DNA from: Gryllotalpicola protaetiae
Lineage (GTDB): Bacteria; Actinomycetota; Actinomycetes; Actinomycetales; Microbacteriaceae
NCBI RefSeq assembly: GCF_003627055.1
Contig: NZ_CP032624.1
Span: 1,116,001 to 1,180,000, forward strand
DNA: 64,000 bases
Direction of reading: 5' to 3'
Below the pieces are notes generated by a model that saw only the letters and a program-made list of their open reading frames with translations, did no database searches and was not told where the DNA came from. Numbering within the stretch: position 1 is the stretch's first letter; every line of letters starts with the position of its first letter. The position numbers and the translations under genes were made by a program. Below are positions 53,263-63,501 of this stretch, piece after piece.

Positions 53263-53942
53263 TAATAGAGCAGGAACTGCTTGCTCGTCGCGGAGGCGAT
53301 GCCGGCGACCGACACCGACAGGTGGTACGAGGCGCCGCCTGCGGGCGCTGCGGGCCGGGGACCACCGCACGTCGACGTCGACGAGCGGGTGCGGTCCCAC
53401 GCGATCGGCGTCGACGTCAGCGTCTGCTTCGGCTCGAGCTTGATGTCGGTGTGCACCGGATTGCTCTGGCAGTCGGTCGACGTCCAGTAGGGCTCCTTGC
53501 CGCTCGTCACCGTGAAGACCATGGTCGCCGTGCCGGCGTCGATCGTGCACATGACGGAGCCCGTGTTGGTGAGCGACAGCGAGAGCAGCGGCTGGGCGCC
53601 GGACTTGTAGCTCGAGGCGTCCGTGATCGCCTCGACGTCGATGTTCCCGTGCGCACACGGCTGGCCGGCCGCCGCCGGCGTCGCCTTCGGGGTCGCCGCC
53701 GGCCTCGCGCTCGACGAAGGGCCGGGAAGGGAGGTGCCCGAGCCTGTCGGCTGCGGGGTCTGAGAGGCCGCAGCCGGGGTGGTCGGCCTGCCGCCGGCCG
53801 TCGCCGCGCCGCCCGAGCCCGGGCGGAAGACGAGGAAGAGGACGCCCGCGACGATCGCGAGCAGAACGAGCAGCACCACGAAGCGACGCCGCCGGTAGAC
53901 GGCGGCTGATCTGCGGCCGACGGGATGGTGTTGCGTCGACAT
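53262..53942 (-). CDS. Membrane-anchored secreted protein with C-terminal beta-domain
   Basis: The 226-residue protein has a cytoplasmic basic N-terminus, one transmembrane helix (FVVLLVLLAIVAGVLFLVF, about 22-40), a Ser/Thr/Pro-rich spacer (45-90), and an extracellular beta-rich domain with four Cys (CAHGNIDVEAITDA, MCTIDAG, TDCQSNP, TCGGP). It resembles DUF4232-like surface domains of actinobacteria, function unknown. The ATG lies 6 nt after TAGCCT, a leaderless start. Its promoter diverges from the trp leader 37 bp away. It is upstream of the eccC operon and not part of the palindrome-driven set. Confidence 0.75.
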   Translation of the reverse strand: MSTQHHPVGRRSAAVYRRRRFVVLLVLLAIVAGVLFLVFRPGSGGAATAGGRPTTPAAASQTPQPTGSGTSLPGPSSSARPAATPKATPAAAGQPCAHGNIDVEAITDASSYKSGAQPLLSLSLTNTGSVMCTIDAGTATMVFTVTSGKEPYWTSTDCQSNPVHTDIKLEPKQTLTSTPIAWDRTRSSTSTCGGPRPAAPAGGASYHLSVSVAGIASATSKQFLLY

Positions 53943-53979
53943 GTGCGCAGGCTATCGCGGCCGTGCTACTGTCCCAGGC

Positions 53980-54021
53980 ATGCACACGCGTCTCACCCAG
54001 AACTGGTGGCCCGCCTCTTAG
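53980..54021 (+). CDS. trpL: trp operon leader peptide
   Basis: The 13-residue peptide MHTRLTQNWWPAS has adjacent Trp codons at positions 9-10, the signature of an attenuation leader. The ATG sits 7 nt after the -10 TACTGT (53967-53972), so the leader transcript itself is probably leaderless. Downstream, ACGCGT repeats and an intrinsic terminator at 54045-54068 complete the attenuator. When Trp-tRNA is scarce the stalled ribosome should favour an antiterminator and allow transcription of the anthranilate synthase gene. Confidence 0.88.
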   Translation: MHTRLTQNWWPAS

Positions 54022-54044
54022 GCGAGCCGACGCGTACCCATACG

Positions 54045-54068
54045 ACGACCGCCTCCCGGGGCGGTCGT
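54045..54068 (+). terminator. Attenuator terminator of the trp leader
   Basis: ACGACCGCC (54045-54053) and GGCGGTCGT (54060-54068) form a 9-bp stem with a 6-nt loop. TTT follows. It lies 24 bp after the leader-peptide stop and 52 bp before the anthranilate synthase start. Confidence 0.82.
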
Positions 54069-54120
54069 TTCGCGTAAGCGGGCGGTCTCTCCGCCAGGCG
54101 GCAGAACCACGAGGACTGCC

Positions 54121-56004
54121 ATGGACCACCCGCTTCTCACCCGCATCGCCGCCTCCGACGGGGCGCTGCCGTTCGCCCTGCTGCGGCGCGAAGGCAGCCC
54201 CGACGTCGAGGTGCTGACCGGCGAGGTCGTCGACGTCGACGCGCTCGCCGACATCCCGCTCGACGGCCGCCCCGTGCTGTCGGCCGTGCCGTTCCGCCAG
54301 GTGCGCGAGCGCGGCTTCGCGGCGCACGACGACGGGGCGCCGCTGCGCTGCCTCGTCGTGACCGAGAGCGAGCGAATGCCGCTCGACGCGGTGCTTGAGC
54401 TGCTGCCGGATGCCCCGGCGCACGTCGACGCGCAGGGCTTCGACGTTCCCGATGAGGAGTACGCAGAGATCGTGCGCCGGGTCATCGCCGACGAGATCGG
54501 GCGCGGCGAGGGCTCGAACTTCGTGATCAAACGCAGCTTCGTCGGGCATACGGATGCCCCGACCGTGCCCGCCCTGCTGTCCTGGTTCCGCGCGCTGCTC
54601 ACCGACGAGTCCGGTGCCTACTGGACCTTCGCGGTCGGCCTCGATGACCTTCGGATGGTCGGCGCCACCCCCGAGCGGCACCTCTCGGTGCAGGGCGACG
54701 TGGCGATGATGAATCCGATCAGCGGCACCTACCGCCACCCCGCCGACGGGCCCACGCACGCCGGCGCGCTCGGCTTCCTCGCCGACGTGAAGGAGAGCGA
54801 GGAGCTCTTCATGGTCGTCGACGAGGAGATGAAGATGATGAGCGCGGTGTGCCCGGAGGGCGGTCGCATCCTCGGCCCCTACCTCAAGCAGATGTCGCGC
54901 CTCAGCCACACCGAGTACCTGCTCGAGGGCCGCACCTCGCTCGACCTGCGCGAGGCGCTGCGGCTCACGATGTTCGCGCCCACCGTCACCGGCTCGCCCA
55001 TGCAGAACGCGTGCGCCGTGATCGCGCGGCACGAGCCGAAACCGCGCGGGTACTACGCGGGGGTGCTGGCGTTCTTCGAGACCAGCCCGTCCGGCTATTC
55101 TCTCGACGCCCCGATCCTGATCCGCACCGCGTACCTCGAAGACGGCGGCCGGCTCACCGTGCCGGCCGGCGCCACGCTCGTGCGGCACTCGACGCCGGAG
55201 GGCGAGGTCGCCGAGACGCACGCGAAGGCCTCGGGGGTGCTGGCTGCTCTCGGGCTGCTGCCGCGGCAGGCATCCGCCGCCGCTCTCGATCTGAACGCGC
55301 AGCCGGGCGTCGCGGACGCGCTGGCCGCACGCAACGAGCGGCTCGCGTCGTTCTGGGTCAGGCCGCAGGCGACGGATGCCTCAGCCGCGGCCCTTGCCGG
55401 CAGAACCGCCCTCGTGGTCGACAACGAGGATCAGTTCACGACGATGCTCGCCCACCAGCTGCGGCACCTCGGGCTCGAGGTACGGATCGCGCCGTGGGCC
55501 GAGGTCGACTCGGTCGGCGACCACGACCTCGTCGTCTTCGGTCCCGGGCCGGGCGACCCGCGCGATCTGTCCGATCGTCGCATCGCCCGGCTGCGCGCCC
55601 TGATGCTCGAGCGGCTGCGCGCCGGCGCGCCGCTGCTCGCGGTGTGCCTGAGCCACCAGGTGCTCGCCGAGCTCGCCGGCTATGAGCTCGCGCCGTTGCC
55701 GGCGCCGCGCCAGGGCGTGCGCCTCGAGGTCGACGTCTTCGGCGAGCCTGCGGCGATCGGCTTCTACAACACCTTCGGCGCGCGTGCTCCCCGGTCGTTG
55801 AGTCGAAGCGAACGTCGCGAAACGATCCGCCCGGAAGTCGAGCTCGAGGCATCCGTCGACCCTGACGGCGTCGTGACGGCTCTGCGCGGCCCTGGTGTCG
55901 CCTCGATCCAGGGTCACCTCGAGTCGGTGCTGTCTTCAGACGGCTACGCGACGCTGCTCCGCCTGGTCGAGCATGCGCTGGTGCCGGCGCCGGCCCGCGT
56001 GTGA
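54121..56004 (+). CDS. trpEG: Fused anthranilate synthase (TrpE-TrpG type)
   Basis: The 627-residue enzyme converts chorismate and glutamine to anthranilate, the first step of tryptophan synthesis. The N-terminal 410 residues are the chorismate-binding domain (GDVAMMNPISGTYRHP, SRLSHTEYLLEGRTSLDLRE). The C-terminal glutamine amidotransferase domain has VVFGPGPGDPRD, catalytic Cys509 in AVCLSHQVLA and the His/Glu in GHLES. Such fusions belong to the PhzE-like branch, but the Trp-attenuated leader upstream shows a biosynthetic tryptophan role. A repeat-derived segment of about 12 codons interrupts the amidotransferase domain at about residue 558. No other trp genes are adjacent. Confidence 0.92.
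   Translation: MDHPLLTRIAASDGALPFALLRREGSPDVEVLTGEVVDVDALADIPLDGRPVLSAVPFRQVRERGFAAHDDGAPLRCLVVTESERMPLDAVLELLPDAPAHVDAQGFDVPDEEYAEIVRRVIADEIGRGEGSNFVIKRSFVGHTDAPTVPALLSWFRALLTDESGAYWTFAVGLDDLRMVGATPERHLSVQGDVAMMNPISGTYRHPADGPTHAGALGFLADVKESEELFMVVDEEMKMMSAVCPEGGRILGPYLKQMSRLSHTEYLLEGRTSLDLREALRLTMFAPTVTGSPMQNACAVIARHEPKPRGYYAGVLAFFETSPSGYSLDAPILIRTAYLEDGGRLTVPAGATLVRHSTPEGEVAETHAKASGVLAALGLLPRQASAAALDLNAQPGVADALAARNERLASFWVRPQATDASAAALAGRTALVVDNEDQFTTMLAHQLRHLGLEVRIAPWAEVDSVGDHDLVVFGPGPGDPRDLSDRRIARLRALMLERLRAGAPLLAVCLSHQVLAELAGYELAPLPAPRQGVRLEVDVFGEPAAIGFYNTFGARAPRSLSRSERRETIRPEVELEASVDPDGVVTALRGPGVASIQGHLESVLSSDGYATLLRLVEHALVPAPARV
55793..55828. repeat. Inverted repeat inserted in frame in anthranilate synthase gene
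   Basis: GGTCGTT (55793-55799) and AACGATCC (55821-55828) are the near-complementary ends of a GC-rich sequence that also contains TCGAAGCGAACG and GTCGCGAAAC. It resembles a palindromic repeat (GGTCGTTGAG...GAAACG) that I recall as frequent between genes in Microbacteriaceae. It encodes RSLSRSERRETI inside the amidotransferase domain without breaking the frame. Confidence 0.55.
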
Positions 56005-56126
56005 TCGGCCATCCGCGCGTTACGCATTCCACCGCGCGCTGCCGCAAGCTCTTTCGCGCCTCGGTGTCAGCAACGCGCGGATGAGTCGGCTCGCATCGAC
56101 GCCACGTTCACTGCGCCGCAACCCGT

Positions 56127-56630
56127 TCATAGCTGCTTGATCATGCGGGTGTTGCCGAGCGTGTTCTGCTTCACCCGGGCGAGGTCGAGGAACTCGGCGA
56201 CGCCGTCGTCGTTGCTGCGCAGCAGTTCGGCGTAGACGGCCGGGTCGATGGTCTCCGACCCCATGTCGGTGAAGCCGTGGCGGCCGAAGAATCCGGTCTC
56301 GAAGGTCAGGCAGAACAGGCGAGAGAGGCCGAGGTCGCGGGCGTCCGTCTCGAGCCGCTCGAGCAGCGCGTGGCCGACACCGCGATGGCGCCAGCCGGAT
56401 GCCGCAGCCAGCGTGCGCACCTCGCCCAGGTCCTCCCACATGACGTGCAGGGCGCCGACCCCGACGAGGTCGCCCTCGTCGTCTTCGGCGACGCGGAACT
56501 CCTGTACGGCCTCGAACAAGGTCACGAGCTCTTTGCCGAGCAGGATGCGCTCGCCGACCAGGGGCTCGATCAGGTCGCGGATGCCGCGCACGTCGGTGGT
56601 GCGCGCGCGGCGCACGGTGATTCCGGTCAC
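56127..56630 (-). CDS. argA: Amino-acid N-acetyltransferase (GNAT), arginine synthesis
   Basis: This 167-residue single-domain GNAT protein has VRRARTTDVRGIRDLIEPLV at the start, the acetyl-CoA loop WRHRGVGHALLERL and the FGRHGFTDMG segment. It matches the short actinobacterial N-acetylglutamate synthases (Rv2747 type) that lack the amino-acid kinase domain and provide acetylglutamate for arginine synthesis. The GTG at 56630 lies 6 nt after TACGGT, a leaderless arrangement. It converges with the anthranilate synthase gene. Confidence 0.86.
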   Translation of the reverse strand: MTGITVRRARTTDVRGIRDLIEPLVGERILLGKELVTLFEAVQEFRVAEDDEGDLVGVGALHVMWEDLGEVRTLAAASGWRHRGVGHALLERLETDARDLGLSRLFCLTFETGFFGRHGFTDMGSETIDPAVYAELLRSNDDGVAEFLDLARVKQNTLGNTRMIKQL

Positions 56631-56652
56631 CCCTCAACCGTAGCGGCGCACG

Positions 56653-58110
56653 TCAGTGCGCTTCTTCCGTTTCGCGCGAGCCGGTCAGGTAGAGCGCGCC
56701 CCACCCGGTGATCACGCCGACGACCACGGCGAGCACGGCGAAGGTGACGCTTTCGCCGTGGAAGAAGGAGGCCACGAGCGAGTGGGTCCAGATGCCGGCC
56801 GGCAGAACCTTGGCGACCAGGGCTGCGATCAGCGTGCCGACGACGGCCGTGCCGACGCTGGTGCCGAGCTCCTGACCGGTGTCGCTCAGCGCGGTGCCGA
56901 TCGAGGTGCGGTTCTCGGGCATCGCGGCGACGAGTGCGACGCCGCAGATGGTCATGATGCTGCGCAGGCCGAGCGTGAGAGTGACCATGAAGAACGCGAC
57001 GACCAGGTAGCCGTGCGAGACGCCCCAGGCGAGGCCGCCGAGCGAGCCTGCGAGCAGTGCCGCGGAGATGAGACACGTGACACGGTGCCCGAACCGCTTG
57101 ACGAGCCACTCGGTGAGCGGCGCCGCCGCGATCATCGTGGCGATCATCGGCAGGTTGGCGAGGCCGGCGCGCACAGGGCTCCAGCCGTAGGCGTACTGGA
57201 AGTGCAGGACGAGCGCGAACATGACCGCCGCCATCGCGACCGCCGCGCCGATCTCGGCGATGAACGCGCCACGGATCGTGCCGTTGCGGAACAGCCTCAG
57301 GTCGAGCATGGGCGACGGGGTGCGCAGCTCATGCCAGACGAACGCGGCGAGCGCTGCGAGAGCGCCGACGACCGAAGCGATCGTGGCCGCCGAGAGCCAG
57401 CCGTACTGCACCCCGCTGGTGCCGATGAAGCAGGCGAGTCCGATCGTGACGATGCTGAGGATCGCACCGGGCAGGTCGAGCTTGTCGGTGGTCAGATCCT
57501 CTCGGCGGTCTGCCGCGACGCCCATGCGCACGCCGATCACGGCGATGAGCGCGATCGGCGCGTTCACCACGAGCAGCCACTGCCAGCCGACGTGGGCGAG
57601 CGCAGTGCCGCCGAGCAGCGGGCCGAGGACGAAGCCCGCCATTCCCACCACGATCATGACGGTCATGGCGCGCATCCGCTCGGCCTCGCCCTCGAACAGG
57701 CGGAACACCAGCGAGTTGGTGATGGGCGCCATCGCCGCCGCGGCGATGCCGAGCGCGGCGCGCAGGGCGATGAGCTCGCCTGAGGAATGCACCCAGATCA
57801 CCAGCAGGCTGATCAGGCCGAAGACGGCGAGCCCGGTGAGCAGCACCCGCCGGCGGCCGAAGCGGTCGGCGATCGACCCGGCGGTCAGCAGCAGGCCGCC
57901 GAAGGTGAGCGAATAGGCGCCCGTCACCCACTGCAGGGCGGTGGTCGAGCCGCCGAGGTCCCGCCCGATGGTCGGCAGCGCGATGCTCAGCAGCGTGTTG
58001 TCGACCATCTCGACGAAGAATGCGAGGCAGAGCGCCGCCAGCGGGATCCAGGCGGCGCGCAGCGAGCCGTAGGTCCGGGCTGTGGTGGGCGCGATGGTCG
58101 AAGTGGTCAT
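56653..58110 (-). CDS. MFS multidrug exporter, DHA2 (EmrB/QacA) type
   Basis: The product is about 485 residues with 14 transmembrane helices. The DHA2 signature is seen in LAFFVEMVDNTLLSIALPTI (acidic residues in helix 1), the MFS loop GSIADRFGRRRVLL, and motif C MAGFVLGPLLGG. It should extrude drugs or toxic metabolites by proton antiport. The start is uncertain: the ATG at 58110 begins TTSTIAPTTARTYG; a GTG at 58140 would add ten residues. No strong ribosome binding site exists for either. No regulator lies next to it. Confidence 0.85.
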   Translation of the reverse strand: MTTSTIAPTTARTYGSLRAAWIPLAALCLAFFVEMVDNTLLSIALPTIGRDLGGSTTALQWVTGAYSLTFGGLLLTAGSIADRFGRRRVLLTGLAVFGLISLLVIWVHSSGELIALRAALGIAAAAMAPITNSLVFRLFEGEAERMRAMTVMIVVGMAGFVLGPLLGGTALAHVGWQWLLVVNAPIALIAVIGVRMGVAADRREDLTTDKLDLPGAILSIVTIGLACFIGTSGVQYGWLSAATIASVVGALAALAAFVWHELRTPSPMLDLRLFRNGTIRGAFIAEIGAAVAMAAVMFALVLHFQYAYGWSPVRAGLANLPMIATMIAAAPLTEWLVKRFGHRVTCLISAALLAGSLGGLAWGVSHGYLVVAFFMVTLTLGLRSIMTICGVALVAAMPENRTSIGTALSDTGQELGTSVGTAVVGTLIAALVAKVLPAGIWTHSLVASFFHGESVTFAVLAVVVGVITGWGALYLTGSRETEEAH

Positions 58111-58174
58111 GACAACAATGGGACCAGCCCCGACTTTCACGCGACTGTCGCCCGGCTCACGCCCGCTTACACGG

Positions 58175-58212
58175 CGAAGGGCCCCTCCCGCAAGAACGGA
58201 AGGGGCCCTTCG
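58175..58212 (-). terminator. Terminator of clpC
   Basis: CGAAGGGCCCCT (58175-58186) and AGGGGCCCTTCG (58201-58212) form a 12-bp stem around a 14-nt loop that can add three more pairs (CCG/CGG). It begins 12 bp past the clpC stop codon. The U-tract on the minus strand is poor. Confidence 0.65.
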
Positions 58213-58223
58213 TGGGTCAGTCG

Positions 58224-60755
58224 CTAGTCCGAGGTGATGGCGAGGTCGGGCGTCGCGGCGCCTGCGACATGCGAGCCGCCGGAGGCGATGCTGCCGACCT
58301 TCTCGCCGCCGCGCGGAGCGATGCCGAACACGAACTCGCCGCTCGCGTAGTCGACCACCACGTGGTCGCCCGCGTTGAGCTCACCCGCAAGGATCTTCTC
58401 GGAGAGCCGGTCCTCGACCTCGCGCTGCACGGCGCGGCGCAGCGGCCGGGCGCCGAGCGACGGGTCGAAGCCGATCTCGATGAGGCGGTCCTTCGCGGCA
58501 TCCGTGATCTCGACCGTCAGGTCGCGGTCCAGCATGCGGGTGCCGAGGCGCTTCACGAACAGGTCGACGATCTGGCGCAGCTCGGGCTTGGTGAGCTGCG
58601 GGAACACGATGATGTCGTCGACACGGTTCAGGAACTCGGGCTTGAAGTTCTTCTTCAGCTCCTCCATCACCTTGCCGCGCATGCGGTCGTAACCCGACGC
58701 CGTGCCCGCGTCACCTTCTGCCTGGAAGCCGACCGGGCCCCCAGAGATCGCCGCGGTGCCGAGGTTGGTCGTCATGATGATGACCGTGTTCTTGAAGTCG
58801 ACCACACGGCCCTGACCGTCGGTCAGGCGGCCTTCCTCAAGAATCTGCAGCAGCGAGTTGAAGATGTCGGGGTGGGCCTTCTCGATCTCGTCGAAGAGCA
58901 CCACGGAGAACGGCTTGCGGCGCACCTTCTCGGTGAGCTGGCCGCCCTCTTCGAAGCCGACGAACCCGGGAGGGGCGCCGAACAGCCGCGAGACGGTGTG
59001 CTTCTCGCCGTACTCCGACATGTCGAGCGAGATCATCGCCGACTCGTCGTCGAACAGGAACTCGGCGAGCGCCTTGGCGAGCTCGGTCTTGCCGACGCCC
59101 GTGGGGCCGGCGAAGATGAACGAGCCCGAGGGGCGGTGGGGGTCCTTGAGGCCTGCACGGGTGCGGCGGATCGTCTTGGCGAGGGCCGAGATGGCCTCCT
59201 CCTGGCCGATGACGCGCTCGTGCAGCGCCTTCTCCATGAAGACGAGTCGCGACGACTCCTCCTCGGTGAGCTTGAACACCGGGATGCCCGTCGCCTGGGC
59301 GAGCACCTCGGCGATCAGACCCTCGTCGACCTCGGCGGTCGTCTTGACGTCGCCCGACTTCCACTGCTTCTCAAGGCGCAGCCGCTCGCCGAGCAGGTTC
59401 TTCTCCTCATCGCGGAGAGCCGCGGCCTTCTCGAAGTCCTGCTCCTCGATGGCGGCCTCCTTCTTCTCGCGCACGCCGGCGATCTTCTCGTCGAACTCGC
59501 GCAGCTCCGGCGGCGCCGACAGGATCGACAGACGCAGGCGGGCGCCGGCCTCGTCGATCAGGTCGATGGCCTTGTCCGGCAGGAAGCGGTCACTGATGTA
59601 GCGGTCGGACAGGTTCGCCGCCGCCACGATGGCGCCGTCGGTGATGGACACCTTGTGGTGCGCCTCGTAACGGTCGCGCAGCCCCTTCAGGATGTTGATC
59701 GCGTGGGGCAGCGACGGCTCGGCGACCTGGATCGGCTGGAAGCGGCGCTCGAGCGCCGCATCCTTCTCGAAGTGCTTGCGGTACTCGTCGAGCGTGGTCG
59801 CGCCGATGGTCTGCAGCTCACCACGAGCAAGCAGAGGCTTGAGGATGCTTGCCGCATCGATCGCGCCCTCCGCAGCGCCCGCACCGACGAGCGTGTGGAT
59901 CTCGTCGATGAAGGTGATGATGTCGCCGCGGGTGCGGATCTCCTTCGTGACCTTCTTCAAGCGCTCTTCGAAGTCGCCGCGGTAGCGGGACCCGGCGATG
60001 AGCGAGCCGAGGTCGAGCGTGTAGAGCTGCTTGTCCTTCAGCGTCTCGGGAACGTCGCCCCGCACGATCGCCTGGGCGAGGCCCTCGACGACGGCGGTCT
60101 TGCCGACGCCGGGCTCGCCGATCAGCACGGGGTTGTTCTTCGAGCGGCGCGACAGGATCTGCATCACGCGCTCGATCTCCTTCTCGCGCCCGATGACCGG
60201 GTCGAGCTTGCCCTCGCGGGCGGCCTGCGTCAGGTTGCGGCCGAACTGGTCGAGGATCTGGCTGCCGGCCTGCGCCTGCTGCTGCTCGTTCGCGCCGACC
60301 TGCACCTGCTCCTTGCCCTGGTAGCCGGAGAGCAGCTGGATGACCTGCTGGCGCACCCGGTTGAGGTCGGCCCCCAGCTTCACGAGCACCTGGGCTGCGA
60401 CGCCCTCGCCCTCGCGGATGAGGCCGAGCAGGATGTGCTCGGTGCCGATGTAGTTGTGGCCGAGCTGCAGCGCCTCACGCAGAGACAGCTCGAGCACCTT
60501 CTTCGCACGCGGGGTGAAGGGGATGTGGCCGGTCGGCTGCTGCTGACCCTGGCCGATGATGTCCTGCACCTGCTCGCGCACCGCGTCAAGGGAGATACCA
60601 AGGGACTCGAGGGCCTTGGCGGCGACGCCCTCGCCCTCGTGGATCAGGCCGAGCAGGATGTGCTCGGTCCCGATGTAGTTGTGGTTGAGCATCTTGGCCT
60701 CTTCTTGAGCCAAGACGACGACCCGGCGGGCCCGGTCCGTGAACCTCTCGAACAT
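58224..60755 (-). CDS. clpC: ATP-dependent Clp protease ATP-binding subunit ClpC
   Basis: The 843-residue Hsp100 unfoldase has a duplicated N-terminal domain ([20 protein letters not shown] and a second copy), D1 Walker [11 protein letters not shown], a UVR-type middle helix bundle ([17 protein letters not shown]), D2 Walker [17 protein letters not shown] and a C-terminal ClpP-interacting region. It feeds substrates to ClpP in stress responses. AGAGGTG precedes the ATG. An inverted repeat GTTAC-N7-GTAAC lies 36 bp before the start and may be a stress-regulator operator. Confidence 0.97.
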   Translation of the reverse strand: MFERFTDRARRVVVLAQEEAKMLNHNYIGTEHILLGLIHEGEGVAAKALESLGISLDAVREQVQDIIGQGQQQPTGHIPFTPRAKKVLELSLREALQLGHNYIGTEHILLGLIREGEGVAAQVLVKLGADLNRVRQQVIQLLSGYQGKEQVQVGANEQQQAQAGSQILDQFGRNLTQAAREGKLDPVIGREKEIERVMQILSRRSKNNPVLIGEPGVGKTAVVEGLAQAIVRGDVPETLKDKQLYTLDLGSLIAGSRYRGDFEERLKKVTKEIRTRGDIITFIDEIHTLVGAGAAEGAIDAASILKPLLARGELQTIGATTLDEYRKHFEKDAALERRFQPIQVAEPSLPHAINILKGLRDRYEAHHKVSITDGAIVAAANLSDRYISDRFLPDKAIDLIDEAGARLRLSILSAPPELREFDEKIAGVREKKEAAIEEQDFEKAAALRDEEKNLLGERLRLEKQWKSGDVKTTAEVDEGLIAEVLAQATGIPVFKLTEEESSRLVFMEKALHERVIGQEEAISALAKTIRRTRAGLKDPHRPSGSFIFAGPTGVGKTELAKALAEFLFDDESAMISLDMSEYGEKHTVSRLFGAPPGFVGFEEGGQLTEKVRRKPFSVVLFDEIEKAHPDIFNSLLQILEEGRLTDGQGRVVDFKNTVIIMTTNLGTAAISGGPVGFQAEGDAGTASGYDRMRGKVMEELKKNFKPEFLNRVDDIIVFPQLTKPELRQIVDLFVKRLGTRMLDRDLTVEITDAAKDRLIEIGFDPSLGARPLRRAVQREVEDRLSEKILAGELNAGDHVVVDYASGEFVFGIAPRGGEKVGSIASGGSHVAGAATPDLAITSD

Positions 60756-60790
60756 TAGTCACCTCTCGTCACGACTGGGCTGGCAGCCGC

Positions 60791-60807
60791 GTTACATCGA
60801 GAGTAAC
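60791..60807. promoter_or_regulatory. Inverted repeat upstream of clpC
   Basis: GTTAC (60791-60795) and GTAAC (60803-60807) flank a 7-bp spacer, 36 bp before the clpC start codon. The 7-bp spacing is like that of HspR/HAIR sites, but the half-sites are different. On the minus strand the sequence overlaps a possible -10 (TACTCT). A role as operator is a guess. Confidence 0.35.
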
Positions 60808-60861
60808 CAGGGGGTCAGGGGATGCATGCCCCTGTTCGCCCCAGGCGTGATTGCGTCCTCG

Positions 60862-60929
60862 CGAGCACAGCTCGCTCGGCGCTGACCGCGCGACGACCCA
60901 CCGGGTCGCCGCCGCTGAGCGGTCAGCGC
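60862..60929 (-). repeat. REP-like structured repeat copy 2, at the 3' end of a lipoprotein gene
   Basis: The layout matches copy 1: CGAGC-aca-GCTCG (60862-60874), an outer stem GCGCTGACCGC (60879-60889) with GCGGTCAGCGC (60919-60929), and an inner stem CGACGACCC/GGGTCGCCG around ACC with one mismatch. Spacings between elements are identical to copy 1 except one nucleotide in the last linker, while the stem sequences differ but stay complementary. It includes the lipoprotein stop codon and can act as its terminator. Confidence 0.75.
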
Positions 60930-61360
60930 TTCTTCGCAGGCGCCAGATAGAAGTGCGTGCTCTGGGCCGTGAACTGGATGGTCACCTGGCGGTCGAGCCC
61001 CGAGGGGGTCTGGAACACGGTGGTGAACGGCGTGTAGCCGTCCGGGCAGGCATCCGTCGCCTTCTTCACCTTCATCGTGATCTGATCGGGCGCCGTGATC
61101 TTGTAACCCGTGGCGTACGGCGGGCAGTCGCTCGAGCCGTACAGCGTGACGGCGAACTCGCTGCCGTCCTTCTTCATCCACACGGCCCACGGCGCGCCGC
61201 CCGCGCTCGACGCGGGCGCGGTCACGCCTTTCGGCTCGCCCTTGTAGTGCGCGACCGGATCGGGTGAGACGGATGCCTGGCTGGCGCACCCCGCCAAGAG
61301 CAGCGCGGCCGCGGCGAGCGCGACCGGGGTCGCGAAACGGCGGCGGGCGCGGGCTGACAT
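60923..61360 (-). CDS. Small lipoprotein of unknown function
   Basis: The 145-residue exported lipoprotein begins MSARARRRFATPVALAAAAL and has a lipobox LLLAGC. The mature domain is a beta-sandwich-like region (WAVWMKKDGSEFAVTLYGSS, two Cys in SSDCPPY and DACPDGY likely forming a disulfide). No family is recognised. The ATG is 7 nt after TAGGAT (61368-61373, minus strand), so leaderless. Its last codons and stop lie inside REP-like copy 2. It diverges from the pirin gene with 51 bp between starts. Confidence 0.78.
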   Translation of the reverse strand: MSARARRRFATPVALAAAALLLAGCASQASVSPDPVAHYKGEPKGVTAPASSAGGAPWAVWMKKDGSEFAVTLYGSSDCPPYATGYKITAPDQITMKVKKATDACPDGYTPFTTVFQTPSGLDRQVTIQFTAQSTHFYLAPAKKR

Positions 61361-61411
61361 GCCCCCGATCCTACGATTCAGATGCTGGCCGAAACCCGTA
61401 GGCTCGCCCGC

Positions 61412-63489
<2,078 letters not shown>

Positions 63490-63501
63490 GCTCCTTTTCC
63501 G

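Noticed and set aside
58212-60758. 848-codon open frame on the + strand
   Set aside because: It is exactly antisense to clpC, whose protein carries every family motif. Such mirror frames are common in GC-rich DNA.
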